The notes under the pieces are model-generated. The model made no database searches and was not told the DNA's origin. It saw nothing but the letters and a program-made list of their open reading frames with translations. DNA of 64,000 nucleotides from Hydrogenophilales bacterium 28-61-23 (GTDB lineage Bacteria > Pseudomonadota > Gammaproteobacteria > Burkholderiales > Thiobacillaceae). Positions 50,866 through 58,783 of this stretch are shown one piece after another; positions within the stretch are counted from its first letter, which is position 1; each line of letters begins with the position of its first letter. The position numbers and the translations under genes are program-made. Where the stretch lies: NCBI GenBank assembly GCA_002281555.1, contig NCGJ01000001.1:1-64000 (forward strand). Reading direction: 5' to 3'.

Positions 50866-52797
50866 ATGACTTTGCCTCGTTCGCTCAAATGGATTGCCGG
50901 TGCTTTGCTCGCGCCCATCATGCTGGTGGCGCTGTTCATCGCCGTTTTCGGCTGGAATTTGCTGCGCGCCCCGGTCGAGCGCATCGCGCTGGAAAAAACC
51001 GGGCGCGTACTGGCGATCGGTGGCGATATCGAAGTCGAGTTCGGCTGGCCGCTGCCGCGCATTCATGCCGGCGCGACGACGTTCGCGAATCCGGCCTGGG
51101 CGAGGGAAAAACAGATGGTCGCGGCCGATGCGGTGGAGGTCGTTATCGACTTGCCGCAACTGCTCCGGGGCGGCATCGTCATTCCCGAACTGCGCCTCAA
51201 GCGTCCGTTGATCTTTCTGGAGCAAGGCGCTGATGGCCGCAAGAACTGGCTGCTGGACCGCAAGCAACAGGACGAAAAAGCGCGTATCCATGTCGGTCGC
51301 CTGGTACTGGATCAGGGTGTGCTCGGCTACGACGATGCCGGGCGCAACACCCATATCCGGGCGGAACTCTCCACCTCGGACACGCGACCCGCCGGCAAAG
51401 AGCTGACCTTCACTGCACACGGGCAATACAAAGGCCAGCCCCTCACCGCGCGCGGCACTGGCGGGCCGGTACTGGGCTTGCGCGACACGACACTGCCTTA
51501 TCGGCTGAGTACCGACTTCAGTCTGGGCAACACCAGCGTGAAAGCCGACGGCAGCATCACCAATCTGCTCAAGCCTGCCGCGATGGACTTGCGCGTCGCC
51601 CTGCGCGGCGAGAGTCTGGCGCAGCTCTATCCGCTGCTGGGCATTACCTTTCCGGAATCCCGCGCTTTCGTGTCGGAAGGGCGCGTCGTGCGCGGCAAGC
51701 AGCTATGGCGCTACGAAAAATTCACCGGCCGGATCGGCGACAGCGACATCGCGGGCACCTTCCAGATCGATAGCGCCGGCAAACGCCGGGTCATGAAAGG
51801 CGAGCTGGTTTCCAATCTGCTCTATTTCTCCGATCTGCGTACTCTGATGGGCGCGCGTGTCGGCAACCCGCAAGACGCCCGGTTGGCACAACGGGCGGTG
51901 GCGCCGACGACGCCTACGCATGCGCGGCTGCTGCCGGACATCCCGCTCAAAAACGAGCGCTGGCATCGCGGCGATGCGGAAGTGACCCTGCGCGCCAAAA
52001 CCTTCCGCCGCGCCAAGGGGCTGCCGCTGGAAAACCTGGTGACTCATCTCAGTCTGCGCGATGCCGAGTTGACCTTCGATCCGCTCGATTTCGGGCTCGC
52101 CGGCGGCCACATCAAGGGGGTGATCAAACTGGATGGACGCGGCAACCCGATCCTGACGCACGCCCAGGTGCGGGCCAGCAAACTTCAGCTTGCCAAGCTG
52201 TTTCCGAGCGTCAAGTTACCCAAGCACAGCATCGGCCAGATCGACGGCGAGTTCGATCTGGCCGGAAGCGGCAACTCGGTCGCGCGCATGCTGGCCAGCT
52301 CCAGCGGCAAAGTTGGACTGGTCGTCGCCCGAGGCGAGATCAGCCAGTTGATGATGGAAAAAATCGGCCTGCATCTGTGGGAAACGCTGCAACTGAATGT
52401 GACCGGTGACAAACTGGTCAAATTGCACTGTGGCGTGGCCGACTTCGCCGTCAAGGACGGCGTCATGCACGCCAACGCGCTGATCTTCGACACCGAAGTC
52501 ACCACGCTTATCGGCACCGGCAACATCGATCTGGGCCAGGAAAAACTGGATGTCACGCTGAATCAGAAAACCAAGAACACCAGCCTATTTTCCATGCGCA
52601 GCCCGATCCACATTCGCGGCAGCTTCGCCCGGCCCGAGGTCGAAGTCGACAAGGCACGCCTGACCGCGCGCACGCTCGGCGCGATCGCGCTGGGCATGGT
52701 CAATCCGGTGCTTGCGCTGATCCCGTTGGTCGATACCGGTACGGGAAAGGACAGCGATTGCGCGCAACTGGTGCGCGATGCACGGGCGTTGCCGTAA
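50866..52797 (+). CDS. AsmA-family envelope protein
   Basis: The 643-residue protein has an N-terminal membrane anchor (about residues 8-30) and the AsmA layout: the N-terminal block with RAPVERIALEKTGRVLAIGG and a C-terminal AsmA_2 block with GEFDLAGSGNSVARMLASSSG (pieces: ALEKTGRVLAI, AGSGNSVARML). AsmA-like proteins form periplasmic beta-groove bridges that carry phospholipid to the outer membrane. A second, partial copy of the last 65 codons lies at 53280-53480. With the Mla-type operon at 55-58 kb it suggests attention to envelope lipid balance. Confidence 0.88.
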   Translation: MTLPRSLKWIAGALLAPIMLVALFIAVFGWNLLRAPVERIALEKTGRVLAIGGDIEVEFGWPLPRIHAGATTFANPAWAREKQMVAADAVEVVIDLPQLLRGGIVIPELRLKRPLIFLEQGADGRKNWLLDRKQQDEKARIHVGRLVLDQGVLGYDDAGRNTHIRAELSTSDTRPAGKELTFTAHGQYKGQPLTARGTGGPVLGLRDTTLPYRLSTDFSLGNTSVKADGSITNLLKPAAMDLRVALRGESLAQLYPLLGITFPESRAFVSEGRVVRGKQLWRYEKFTGRIGDSDIAGTFQIDSAGKRRVMKGELVSNLLYFSDLRTLMGARVGNPQDARLAQRAVAPTTPTHARLLPDIPLKNERWHRGDAEVTLRAKTFRRAKGLPLENLVTHLSLRDAELTFDPLDFGLAGGHIKGVIKLDGRGNPILTHAQVRASKLQLAKLFPSVKLPKHSIGQIDGEFDLAGSGNSVARMLASSSGKVGLVVARGEISQLMMEKIGLHLWETLQLNVTGDKLVKLHCGVADFAVKDGVMHANALIFDTEVTTLIGTGNIDLGQEKLDVTLNQKTKNTSLFSMRSPIHIRGSFARPEVEVDKARLTARTLGAIALGMVNPVLALIPLVDTGTGKDSDCAQLVRDARALP

Positions 52798-52974
52798 GCA
52801 AAGCCCCCGGACTTCCGACCAAATACCAGGCCTTGATCGCAAGGGAAAAGGGTCGCCCGCATCGACGCGAAATCGGCGACCGATTCTGGCTGTCTTCCAA
52901 CCCGAGGACGGATGGCTGCTCCCTGGAAGGGGCGTGTGGCGGTGACGGGAAAGGGCTCGTACAAGACCGTCTCT

Positions 52975-53016
52975 GTACGACATCGCACAGACCAGCGTTG
53001 GTTTTCAGCCTACTTT
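52975..53016 (+). promoter_or_regulatory. Stress-motif promoter upstream of the 26-residue peptide
   Basis: GTACG-ACAT-CGCAC (52975-52988), AGAC, then TACTTT at 53011-53016 after exactly 22 bases, preceded by C. The 332-base gap 52798-53129 holds nothing else recognisable. Confidence 0.65.
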
Positions 53017-53129
53017 TCAATCGTGGCAATGGTCTTCGATTGATTGATTTCAACTCCGCCACGTACTGCCTGCGGCAGCCGTCGCGGGCGATTTGAATCG
53101 AAGATGGCGACATCAACTGTACGGAGTCG

Positions 53130-53210
53130 ATGATGGGAAAATATCTCTTGGGTTGGCTTTTGGGTGTTCCGGTCGTGGTGCTGGTCATTATTTATCTGTT
53201 TTTTAATTAG
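53130..53210 (+). CDS. 26-residue single-span membrane peptide
   Basis: The frame encodes MMGKYLLGWLLGV, then PVVVLVIIYLFFN: a lysine followed by a hydrophobic span of about 20 residues with a Gly-Val-Pro kink. GGAG lies seven bases before tandem ATG codons (53130, 53133). A dedicated stress-motif promoter ends 113 bases upstream. Small proteins of this shape (short basic head, one helix, bulky aromatic tail) are common stress-induced membrane peptides in proteobacteria. Too short for standard gene callers; support comes from ribosome site, promoter and composition. Confidence 0.65.
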   Translation: MMGKYLLGWLLGVPVVVLVIIYLFFN

Positions 53211-53279
53211 GTCGGGCAACGGCGACAGGCTTTCTGTTAAAGCTGGGGAGCCGAGGTTGCAGCGGCAAGCTGTCACCGG

Positions 53280-53480
53280 CGCCCCATCGCGATCCACATT
53301 CGCGGCAGCATCGCCCGGCTCGAAGTCGACAAGACTCATTTGACCGCGCATACGCTCGGCGCGATTGCACTGGGCATGGTCAATCCCGCGCTGGCGCCGA
53401 TCCCGTTGATCGATACCGGTACGGGAAAGGACAGCGATTGCGCGCAACTGGTGCGCGATGCCCGGGCTTTGTCGCGCTGA
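53280..53480 (+). pseudogene. Duplicated 3' end of the AsmA-like gene
   Basis: About 200 bases match the last part of the AsmA-like gene (52600-52797) at the DNA level, still in frame to a TGA at 53478: IHIRGS, LTAHTLGAIALGMVNPALAPIP and DTGTGKDSDCAQLVRDARAL (20 residues) against the same segments of the intact gene. A six-base in-frame deletion and several substitutions separate them. No start, promoter or upstream domain is present, so it is the stump of a second AsmA copy or of a segmental duplication. Confidence 0.8.
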
Positions 53481-53498
53481 GTGGAAATCCTGTTTCGT

Positions 53499-53540
53499 GT
53501 TCGTTGTCGTACAGACGCTTGCCAGCACTTGCGTCACCCT
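53499..53540 (+). promoter_or_regulatory. Stress-motif promoter of the DsrC-like gene
   Basis: GTTCG-TTGT-CGTAC (53499-53512), AGAC, then CACCCT at 53535-53540 after 22 bases. The -10-like box is weak. It points to the gene starting at 53668. Confidence 0.5.
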
Positions 53541-53667
53541 GCGGACAAGGACATGGCGATGACATAAGCCTCCGCCCCGAAACGACGGCGTCAAACCCGA
53601 TTTTCGGCGAGTGGTTTTAACGCTATGCACGAGCGCGCGAAACAAGTTGAACAACAGGAGGTTGACC

Positions 53668-54036
53668 ATGAACCAAGCTACACAGGATTTCATCCGCCCG
53701 GGTTACGAAACCCAGCCCATCCCCGACTTTCCCTATGCGCCCAGCGACTGGTCGCGAGCAAGCGCCGAGGAATTGGCCCAGTCGGAAGGACTGACGCTGA
53801 CCGAAGCGCACTGGCGGGTCGTGCGTGCGTTGCAGGCGTTCTATGCGCAGCATGAGGAACCCAGCGTGAACGCGCGCGAACTGCATGACGCGCTCGACGA
53901 GGATTTCCATATCGAAGGCGGCATCAGGTATCTCTACACCCTCTTCCCCAAGGGGCCCTTGGCCCAAGGCTGCCTGCTGGCTGGCTTGCAAGCGCCAGCG
54001 GGAACACAGGATCAGGGCTTCGGCAGCGCGGTCTGA
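53668..54036 (+). CDS. DsrC/TusE-family sulfur-carrier-like protein lacking the terminal cysteine
   Basis: The 122-residue protein has the DsrC/TusE fold signatures LTEAHWRVVRALQAFY and IRYLYTLFPKGPLAQGC. In DsrC two cysteines on the C-terminal arm carry sulfur; TusE keeps only the last. Here Cys102 corresponds to the inner DsrC cysteine, while the penultimate Cys of the usual LPKPxxC end is replaced by a tail without cysteine (AGTQDQGFGSAV). It therefore cannot work as a standard sulfur carrier and may be a regulatory member of the family. GGAGG precedes the ATG. No dsrAB or tusBCD genes are near. Confidence 0.85.
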   Translation: MNQATQDFIRPGYETQPIPDFPYAPSDWSRASAEELAQSEGLTLTEAHWRVVRALQAFYAQHEEPSVNARELHDALDEDFHIEGGIRYLYTLFPKGPLAQGCLLAGLQAPAGTQDQGFGSAV

Positions 54037-54267
54037 ATGATCGTGGTCGGGCGGAATTCGTAGGCCGCGCCGGCCCCGGGCGGGGAAGGTCGTATGTGTG
54101 CCATCGAACCGACCGCGCTTGCCTGTACGACCATGCTGAATTAAGCATCCGCGTTTCCATACGTGAACCCCATCAGTCGCCGCACCAGGCGCAATGGGGA
54201 ACTGGCCACAAATAAGGATGTGCGATAGGCAATTCCGCCTGTCGGATTAAATACAAGGATATTTGCT

Positions 54268-54720
54268 ATGAATCTGTTTAAACGCAATGTGTTGGCGGCC
54301 GCGCTGTTGGCCGCGCTTGTCTCTCCCGCCGCCGTCATGGCCGATCAAGTTCCGGCGCCCACCGAGGCCGTCGAGCAACCCGCCGCTACCCCCGCGGCGG
54401 ATCGCATGGATTTGATGCAGACCATGCGCAACCGGATGTTCGAGATGATGCAGGCCACGGACCCGGCCAAGCGCAAGGAACTGATGGATGCCCAGGTGAA
54501 AGACATGGAGGCCATGAAAAAGATGGCACCCCCCGCTGGTATGGGTATGGGCATGGGCATGGGCATGGGACCGGGTGCCGGCATGATGGGCCCGAGAGGC
54601 AGGTGCGATCAGCGGATTGACCGTGCCCGCCTTGCCGATACCAACAGCCAGCGCCTGGATGCTTTGGAAAAACGCATGGACTTGATGCAAGCCACGTTGC
54701 AGATGCTGCTGCGCGACTGA
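54268..54720 (+). CDS. Secreted methionine-rich protein with Gly-Met repeat
   Basis: A 150-residue product with a signal peptide (cleavage near VMA-DQ, residue 25), a methionine-rich helical part (MDLMQTMRNRMFEMMQ), a (Gly-Met)n stretch at 91-101 followed by a glycine/methionine linker, and a C-terminal helix LEKRMDLMQATLQMLL. The repeated MDLMQ motif at both ends suggests an internal duplication. Methionine clusters can bind copper(I) or silver or act as oxidant sinks; this is inference. No named family was recognised. Confidence 0.75.
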   Translation: MNLFKRNVLAAALLAALVSPAAVMADQVPAPTEAVEQPAATPAADRMDLMQTMRNRMFEMMQATDPAKRKELMDAQVKDMEAMKKMAPPAGMGMGMGMGMGPGAGMMGPRGRCDQRIDRARLADTNSQRLDALEKRMDLMQATLQMLLRD

Positions 54721-54752
54721 GTCGGGTCCGGGCAACGCCAGCCTTCCACGAT

Positions 54753-54777
54753 AACGGCGCCTGCGGGCGCCGTTTGC
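54753..54777 (+). terminator. Terminator after the methionine-rich protein
   Basis: AACGGCGCC (54753-54761) pairs with GGCGCCGTT (54766-54774), followed by T, 33 bases after the stop codon. Confidence 0.7.
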
Positions 54778-54846
54778 TCTCTCAAGATTTGCTAATAAAC
54801 CCCCGGCGGTCGCGGCCCCCATTTGTCCAAAGTGGAAACCATGAAT

Positions 54847-55524
54847 TCAGTGTTTGCTGGCGGCGTCCTGGGAACCTCGGCTGAGCGCCGTTTCCGCGCA
54901 GAAATCCGCCAACTGTTTCAGCACGGTCTGTACCGCCTGATTGGCCGCGACGACGCCGCCGTAGGTGTCTTCGCTGGATGCCGCAACGCTGGTGTCGAAT
55001 TCTCGGGTGGCCAGCACCCGGCGCGTGTTGTTGTCGACCAGGTAGGCGCGCAAGGTGAAACGCACGCGACTTGGCGGGCTGATGAAATCATGCTGCAGAC
55101 GGACAATTTCGCTGTCGAGCCGCAGGTCACCGGCCGCCGCGCTCGGCGTCAGCACGACCGCGCGGAACGCGCCGCCGTGCTCGACCGCGCTGACGATGAG
55201 CGGGGCGAGCATGCGCGCCGGTGTGTCGACCCATTCGCTGTGCGCGAAGTATTCGAGCTGGTGCGCCGCGCGCGCATAGATGATGCGTTGGCTGTCGAAG
55301 CCGGAGGCGGCATGCGGCGGATTGACGATCAGCGTGGGCGCTGTTTGCGGCAATGTTGCCGCCGCCCGGGGCTCGATCCGCACGCTGTCGAGCGAATAAA
55401 AGGCGGGTTGCGATGCCGCCGGTGGACGCAGCGCGCCACAGCCGGCCAGCGCCAACAACAGGCCGGCGGCGCCAAGTCGGCATAGGCGCGCGAAAGATAG
55501 CCGGTTCATAGATAGGCGGTTCAT
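54847..55524 (-). CDS. ABC-type transport auxiliary lipoprotein (PqiC/MlaC-like role)
   Basis: A 225-residue lipoprotein with a signal peptide ending LLALAG-C29 and the fold of the 'ABC-type transport auxiliary lipoprotein' family (PF03886, PqiC-like), with YSLDSVRIEP and IIYARAAHQLEYFAHSEWVD (20 residues). Such proteins sit at the outer membrane and receive lipid from MCE-domain tubes. A second start at 55509 is possible. It is last in the permease-ATPase-MCE-lipoprotein operon, overlapping the MCE gene by four bases. Confidence 0.88.
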   Translation of the reverse strand: MNRLSMNRLSFARLCRLGAAGLLLALAGCGALRPPAASQPAFYSLDSVRIEPRAAATLPQTAPTLIVNPPHAASGFDSQRIIYARAAHQLEYFAHSEWVDTPARMLAPLIVSAVEHGGAFRAVVLTPSAAAGDLRLDSEIVRLQHDFISPPSRVRFTLRAYLVDNNTRRVLATREFDTSVAASSEDTYGGVVAANQAVQTVLKQLADFCAETALSRGSQDAASKH

Positions 55525-56459
55525 GGCTGGCGTGCTCCTCTGGATGACTCTCCCGGCCCTTCCGGCAGCGGCTTGTGGCCGAACAGCAGGCTGGACGGAT
55601 TGCGTTCGGTTTGTTCGCTCAGGCGCCGCAACGAGGTCGACAACACGCTGAGTTCGCCGAGCAGGCGTTCCAGCTCAGGCAGGGTCTCCGCGCTGAAGCG
55701 CTTCATGTCGGCGCCGACCGAGTTGGCTGTTTTTCCGGCGCCGGCGACCTCGTTGCCCATTTTCTCGATGGCCTCGGCGCTGTGGCCGATTTGATCGATC
55801 ACGGGCCGGAGCTGCGCTGTTGCCTGTGAGGTGTTTTTGAACGTGCGGGCAGCATCGGCCATACCGGCGTCGAGCGTGTCTTTGCGGGCGGCGAGGGTGT
55901 GCGCCACGATGGCGATGTCGGCGAGCGCGTTCTTGAACGAAGCCTGGTTTTCGTCGCTGAGAATGGCATTGATGTTGTTCGAGGTGTTATCCAGCTTGCT
56001 CAGCACGTTGGTCAGCACGTTCTCCAGGCGCGCGCCGAGCGAAGGCTGGGTGCGGATCACCGGATATTTGCCGCCGGCGGCGGCGCGCAGCGGCGGCGAA
56101 CCCTTGGCGCCGCCGCTGAGTTCGACATAGGCGATGCCGGTCAGGCCCTGGGTTTTCAGCACCGCGACGGTGTCCACCTTGATCGGCGTGCCGCGCTCGA
56201 TGGCGAAGAGCAGATTTACCCGTTCCGGGTTGTCGGGGGCGAGCTGGATTTGTCGCACTTTGCCGACGTCGACGCCGTTGTATTTGACCGGTGCATTCAC
56301 ATTAAGACCATCGACCGACTCGTCTTCGATGGCCAGATACATGTCGTATTGCTTTTGAAACGAACCGCCCGAGGCGAGCCAGAGCACGCCAGCCACCAGC
56401 ACTGCGCCGAGTGCCAGCACGAAGGCGCCGACGATGGCGTAGTTCACTTTGGTTTCCAT
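55521..56459 (-). CDS. MCE/MlaD-family periplasmic lipid-binding protein
   Basis: The 312-residue protein has one N-terminal membrane helix (about 9-30), one MCE domain (about 40-120; VKYNGVDVGKVRQIQLAPD, GLTGIAYVELSGG), and a long helical tail. MCE proteins form hexameric rings through which phospholipid passes between the inner-membrane ABC transporter and outer-membrane partners. The start overlaps the ATPase gene by 16 bases. The subunit order matches Mla/Pqi-type importers. Confidence 0.92.
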   Translation of the reverse strand: METKVNYAIVGAFVLALGAVLVAGVLWLASGGSFQKQYDMYLAIEDESVDGLNVNAPVKYNGVDVGKVRQIQLAPDNPERVNLLFAIERGTPIKVDTVAVLKTQGLTGIAYVELSGGAKGSPPLRAAAGGKYPVIRTQPSLGARLENVLTNVLSKLDNTSNNINAILSDENQASFKNALADIAIVAHTLAARKDTLDAGMADAARTFKNTSQATAQLRPVIDQIGHSAEAIEKMGNEVAGAGKTANSVGADMKRFSAETLPELERLLGELSVLSTSLRRLSEQTERNPSSLLFGHKPLPEGPGESSRGARQP

Positions 56460-57271
56460 GCTGGCCTTTCCGTGTTTTCGTGGGTGTTTTCGTGGGTTTT
56501 TTCCGCGCCGCCCGTCCGCGCGGACCGCCCGCGCGGGCCGTCGAAGAATTTCCGGATGGCCGGGTTATCCATTGCGGCGAGTTCATCCATCGAGCCGATG
56601 CCTTGCACCTTGCCATCGGCGAGCACGGCGACGCGGTCGGCCACCTGCCATAACAGATCGAGGTCGTGCGTGATCATCACGATGGTGAGGCCGAACTGGT
56701 CGCGCAACTTGCGCACCAGTTGGTCGACTTCGCCGGCGCTGTCCGGGTCGAGACCGGCGGTGGGCTCGTCGAGAAACAGCAGTTCCGGGTCGAGCGCCAG
56801 GGCGCGGGCGAGGGAGGCGCGCTTCAGCATGCCGCCGCTGAGTTCGGCCGGGTACTGGGCTCCGACTTCGGGTTTGAGGCCGGTCATGGCCAACTTCCAG
56901 GCCGCGATTTTGTCGATCAACGGGTCATCCAGCCCGGTGTGCTCGCGCAGTGGCAGGCCGATGTTTTCCGCCACCGTCAACGAACCGAACAGGCCGCCAT
57001 GCTGGAACATCACGCCCCAGCGCTGGCGCAGCGCCAGCGCGTCGGCGTCGGCAATGTCTTGCAGATCGACGCCAAGGACACGAATCGAACCCGAGTCCGG
57101 CTTTTGCAACAGGATCATTTCGCGCAGCAGCGTCGATTTGCCGGAACCGCTGCCGCCCACCAGGGCGAAAATCTCGGCGCGTCTCACTTCGAGGTCGAGG
57201 CCGGCATGCACGACATGGTCGCCGAAGCGGGTCGACACCTGGCTGAGTTCGATCGCGGCGGTGTCTGGCAT
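56444..57271 (-). CDS. Mla-type ABC transporter ATPase
   Basis: A 275-residue ATPase with Walker A LVGGSGSGKSTLLR, the signature LSGGMLKRASLARAL, Walker B LLFLDEPTAGLDP and the switch His in MITHDLD. It resembles MlaF and powers lipid movement by the neighbouring permease. A single base separates it from the permease stop. Confidence 0.93.
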   Translation of the reverse strand: MPDTAAIELSQVSTRFGDHVVHAGLDLEVRRAEIFALVGGSGSGKSTLLREMILLQKPDSGSIRVLGVDLQDIADADALALRQRWGVMFQHGGLFGSLTVAENIGLPLREHTGLDDPLIDKIAAWKLAMTGLKPEVGAQYPAELSGGMLKRASLARALALDPELLFLDEPTAGLDPDSAGEVDQLVRKLRDQFGLTIVMITHDLDLLWQVADRVAVLADGKVQGIGSMDELAAMDNPAIRKFFDGPRGRSARTGGAEKTHENTHENTERPAWKPK

Positions 57272-57272
57272 G

Positions 57273-58397
57273 TCAGAGGCCCAGCGTGCTGAAGGCGATG
57301 GAGAACAGGGCGTCGGCCACGATCACCAGGAAGATAGCCTGTACCACGCTGCGCGTGGTCTGGCGGCCGACGCTGTCGGCGCCGCCGTGGGTGCGGAAGC
57401 CCTGAAAACAGCCGACCACGGCGATGATGCCGGCGAATACCGGGGCCTTGCAGATGCCGATCAGATAGGACGTCACGCTGACCGCCTTGACGAAACGGTC
57501 GAGAAATTCGGGGAAGCCGATGCCCAACTGCGCGCGCGCCATGATCATGCCGCCGAACACGCCAAGCGCGTCGGCGAACACGGTCAGCAGCGGCATCACC
57601 AGTAACAGCGCGAGTATCTTCGGCAGCACCAGCAGTTCCAGCGGGGCGATGCCGAGCGTGCGCATGGCGTCGATCTCCTCGGTCACCGCCATGGTGCCGA
57701 TCTGCGCGGCATAGGCGGAACCAGAGCGCCCGGCGATGATGATGGCGGTGATCAAGGGCGCGAACTCGCGCAGCATGGACAAGCCGACCAGATCGGCAAC
57801 GAAGATATTGGCGCCGTATTGCCGAAGCTGGTCGGCGCCCTGATAGGCGACCACGATGCCGAGCAGGAACGACAACAGCCCGACGATGGGCAGCGCATCG
57901 AAGCCGGCCGTGCGGATGTTGTACAGGATCGGCCGCCAGCGGATGCGCGCGGGGTGCGCCAGCCAGCCGGCAAACGCCGCCACGCATTCGCCGATGAAGC
58001 TGAGCAGCGCCACAGCCTGTTCGAACGCTTCCGCGGCGCTCTCTCCGATGTGTTCAAGCATGGTCGGGCTGGCGGCGGCCGCCGGCCGGTCAGTCTGCTC
58101 GCCGAGGTGTTGCGCCACGGCGGCCAGCAGTTTGGCGAATTCCGGGCGCAAGCCATTCAGGGTGACGACGCTGCCTTCGCCACGCAGTCGCTGTAACAGC
58201 TTTTGCAGCAGCCACGCACCGGCCGAGTCCATCGCCTCGATGCCGGTGCCATCGGCGATTACCGTGGCAGCCCCATGCACCGCCGCAAGCCGCTGTTCGA
58301 TGTCGCCGATGCCGCGCGCGCTCCAGCAGCCCGACAAGGCAAGCTCTTGCGGCGTCGGCTGGGCGATTGCGGCGGGGTTCGGCGACAGGCGTGTCAT
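57273..58397 (-). CDS. MlaE-family permease with N-terminal STAS domain
   Basis: The 374-residue protein joins a STAS-like domain (about 20-110, with DSAGAWLLQKLLQRL) to a MlaE permease domain with five or so helices (AYQGADQLRQYGANIFVADL region, GRSGSAYAAQIGTMAVTEEIDAM in part). In E. coli the STAS protein MlaB is separate, so this is a natural fusion. It opens the four-gene minus-strand lipid-transport operon. Confidence 0.92.
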   Translation of the reverse strand: MTRLSPNPAAIAQPTPQELALSGCWSARGIGDIEQRLAAVHGAATVIADGTGIEAMDSAGAWLLQKLLQRLRGEGSVVTLNGLRPEFAKLLAAVAQHLGEQTDRPAAAASPTMLEHIGESAAEAFEQAVALLSFIGECVAAFAGWLAHPARIRWRPILYNIRTAGFDALPIVGLLSFLLGIVVAYQGADQLRQYGANIFVADLVGLSMLREFAPLITAIIIAGRSGSAYAAQIGTMAVTEEIDAMRTLGIAPLELLVLPKILALLLVMPLLTVFADALGVFGGMIMARAQLGIGFPEFLDRFVKAVSVTSYLIGICKAPVFAGIIAVVGCFQGFRTHGGADSVGRQTTRSVVQAIFLVIVADALFSIAFSTLGL

Positions 58398-58436
58398 GGA
58401 TCGTGGCGCCAGGATTGCTCGACCGGCAGCGGCAGC

Positions 58437-58628
58437 TCAGCGCCCGTCCGGCCCGGCTTTGTCCACTTTTTTATCGCCGTAGAACGGGAGATTGCCATCG
58501 GCCTCGAAGCGCTTTTTCGCGCTGGGCCGGTAGATCCAGGCCACGATGAGCAGAAACAGCAAGGGGAGGCCGATGAACAGGCCGTATTTCGCGAACAGAT
58601 CGACGAGTTGGTCCATTTGATTCTCCAT
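58437..58628 (-). CDS. CcoQ/FixQ-like small membrane protein
   Basis: The 63-residue protein has one hydrophobic span (about residues 16-32) followed by YRPSAKKRFEADGNLPF, the signature of the cbb3 cytochrome oxidase subunit CcoQ (FixQ). No ccoN, ccoO or ccoP gene is near, so it is an orphan, either a spare CcoQ or a stress-linked relative. It lies 39 bases before the Mla-type operon on the same strand and could be co-transcribed with it. Confidence 0.75.
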   Translation of the reverse strand: MENQMDQLVDLFAKYGLFIGLPLLFLLIVAWIYRPSAKKRFEADGNLPFYGDKKVDKAGPDGR

Positions 58629-58783
58629 TGAGGTTTTCGGCGGGCTGCAACACTGGACTGCCCGGCCAAGGCTGAGGTCGGCATAAATCCCTCACGCTCC
58701 CCGTGGCGGCGGTCTTTGTCGTGTCGCGCGGGACATCCGTTCCCTGGCCATGCCGAGTCAAGCTGGCGAAAAACCGGGCATGT

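Noticed and set aside
54108-54140. CTGTACGACC upstream of the methionine-rich gene as another motif copy
   Set aside because: Only one arm is present; no CGYAC partner or spaced -10 box.
55899-57605. A 568-codon plus-strand frame
   Set aside because: Antisense to the MCE protein, ATPase and permease genes, all of which have clear motifs.
58700-58745. A possible stress-motif copy upstream of the CcoQ-like gene
   Set aside because: On the minus strand only about 13 of 19 positions fit and no -10-like hexamer lies at the expected distance.
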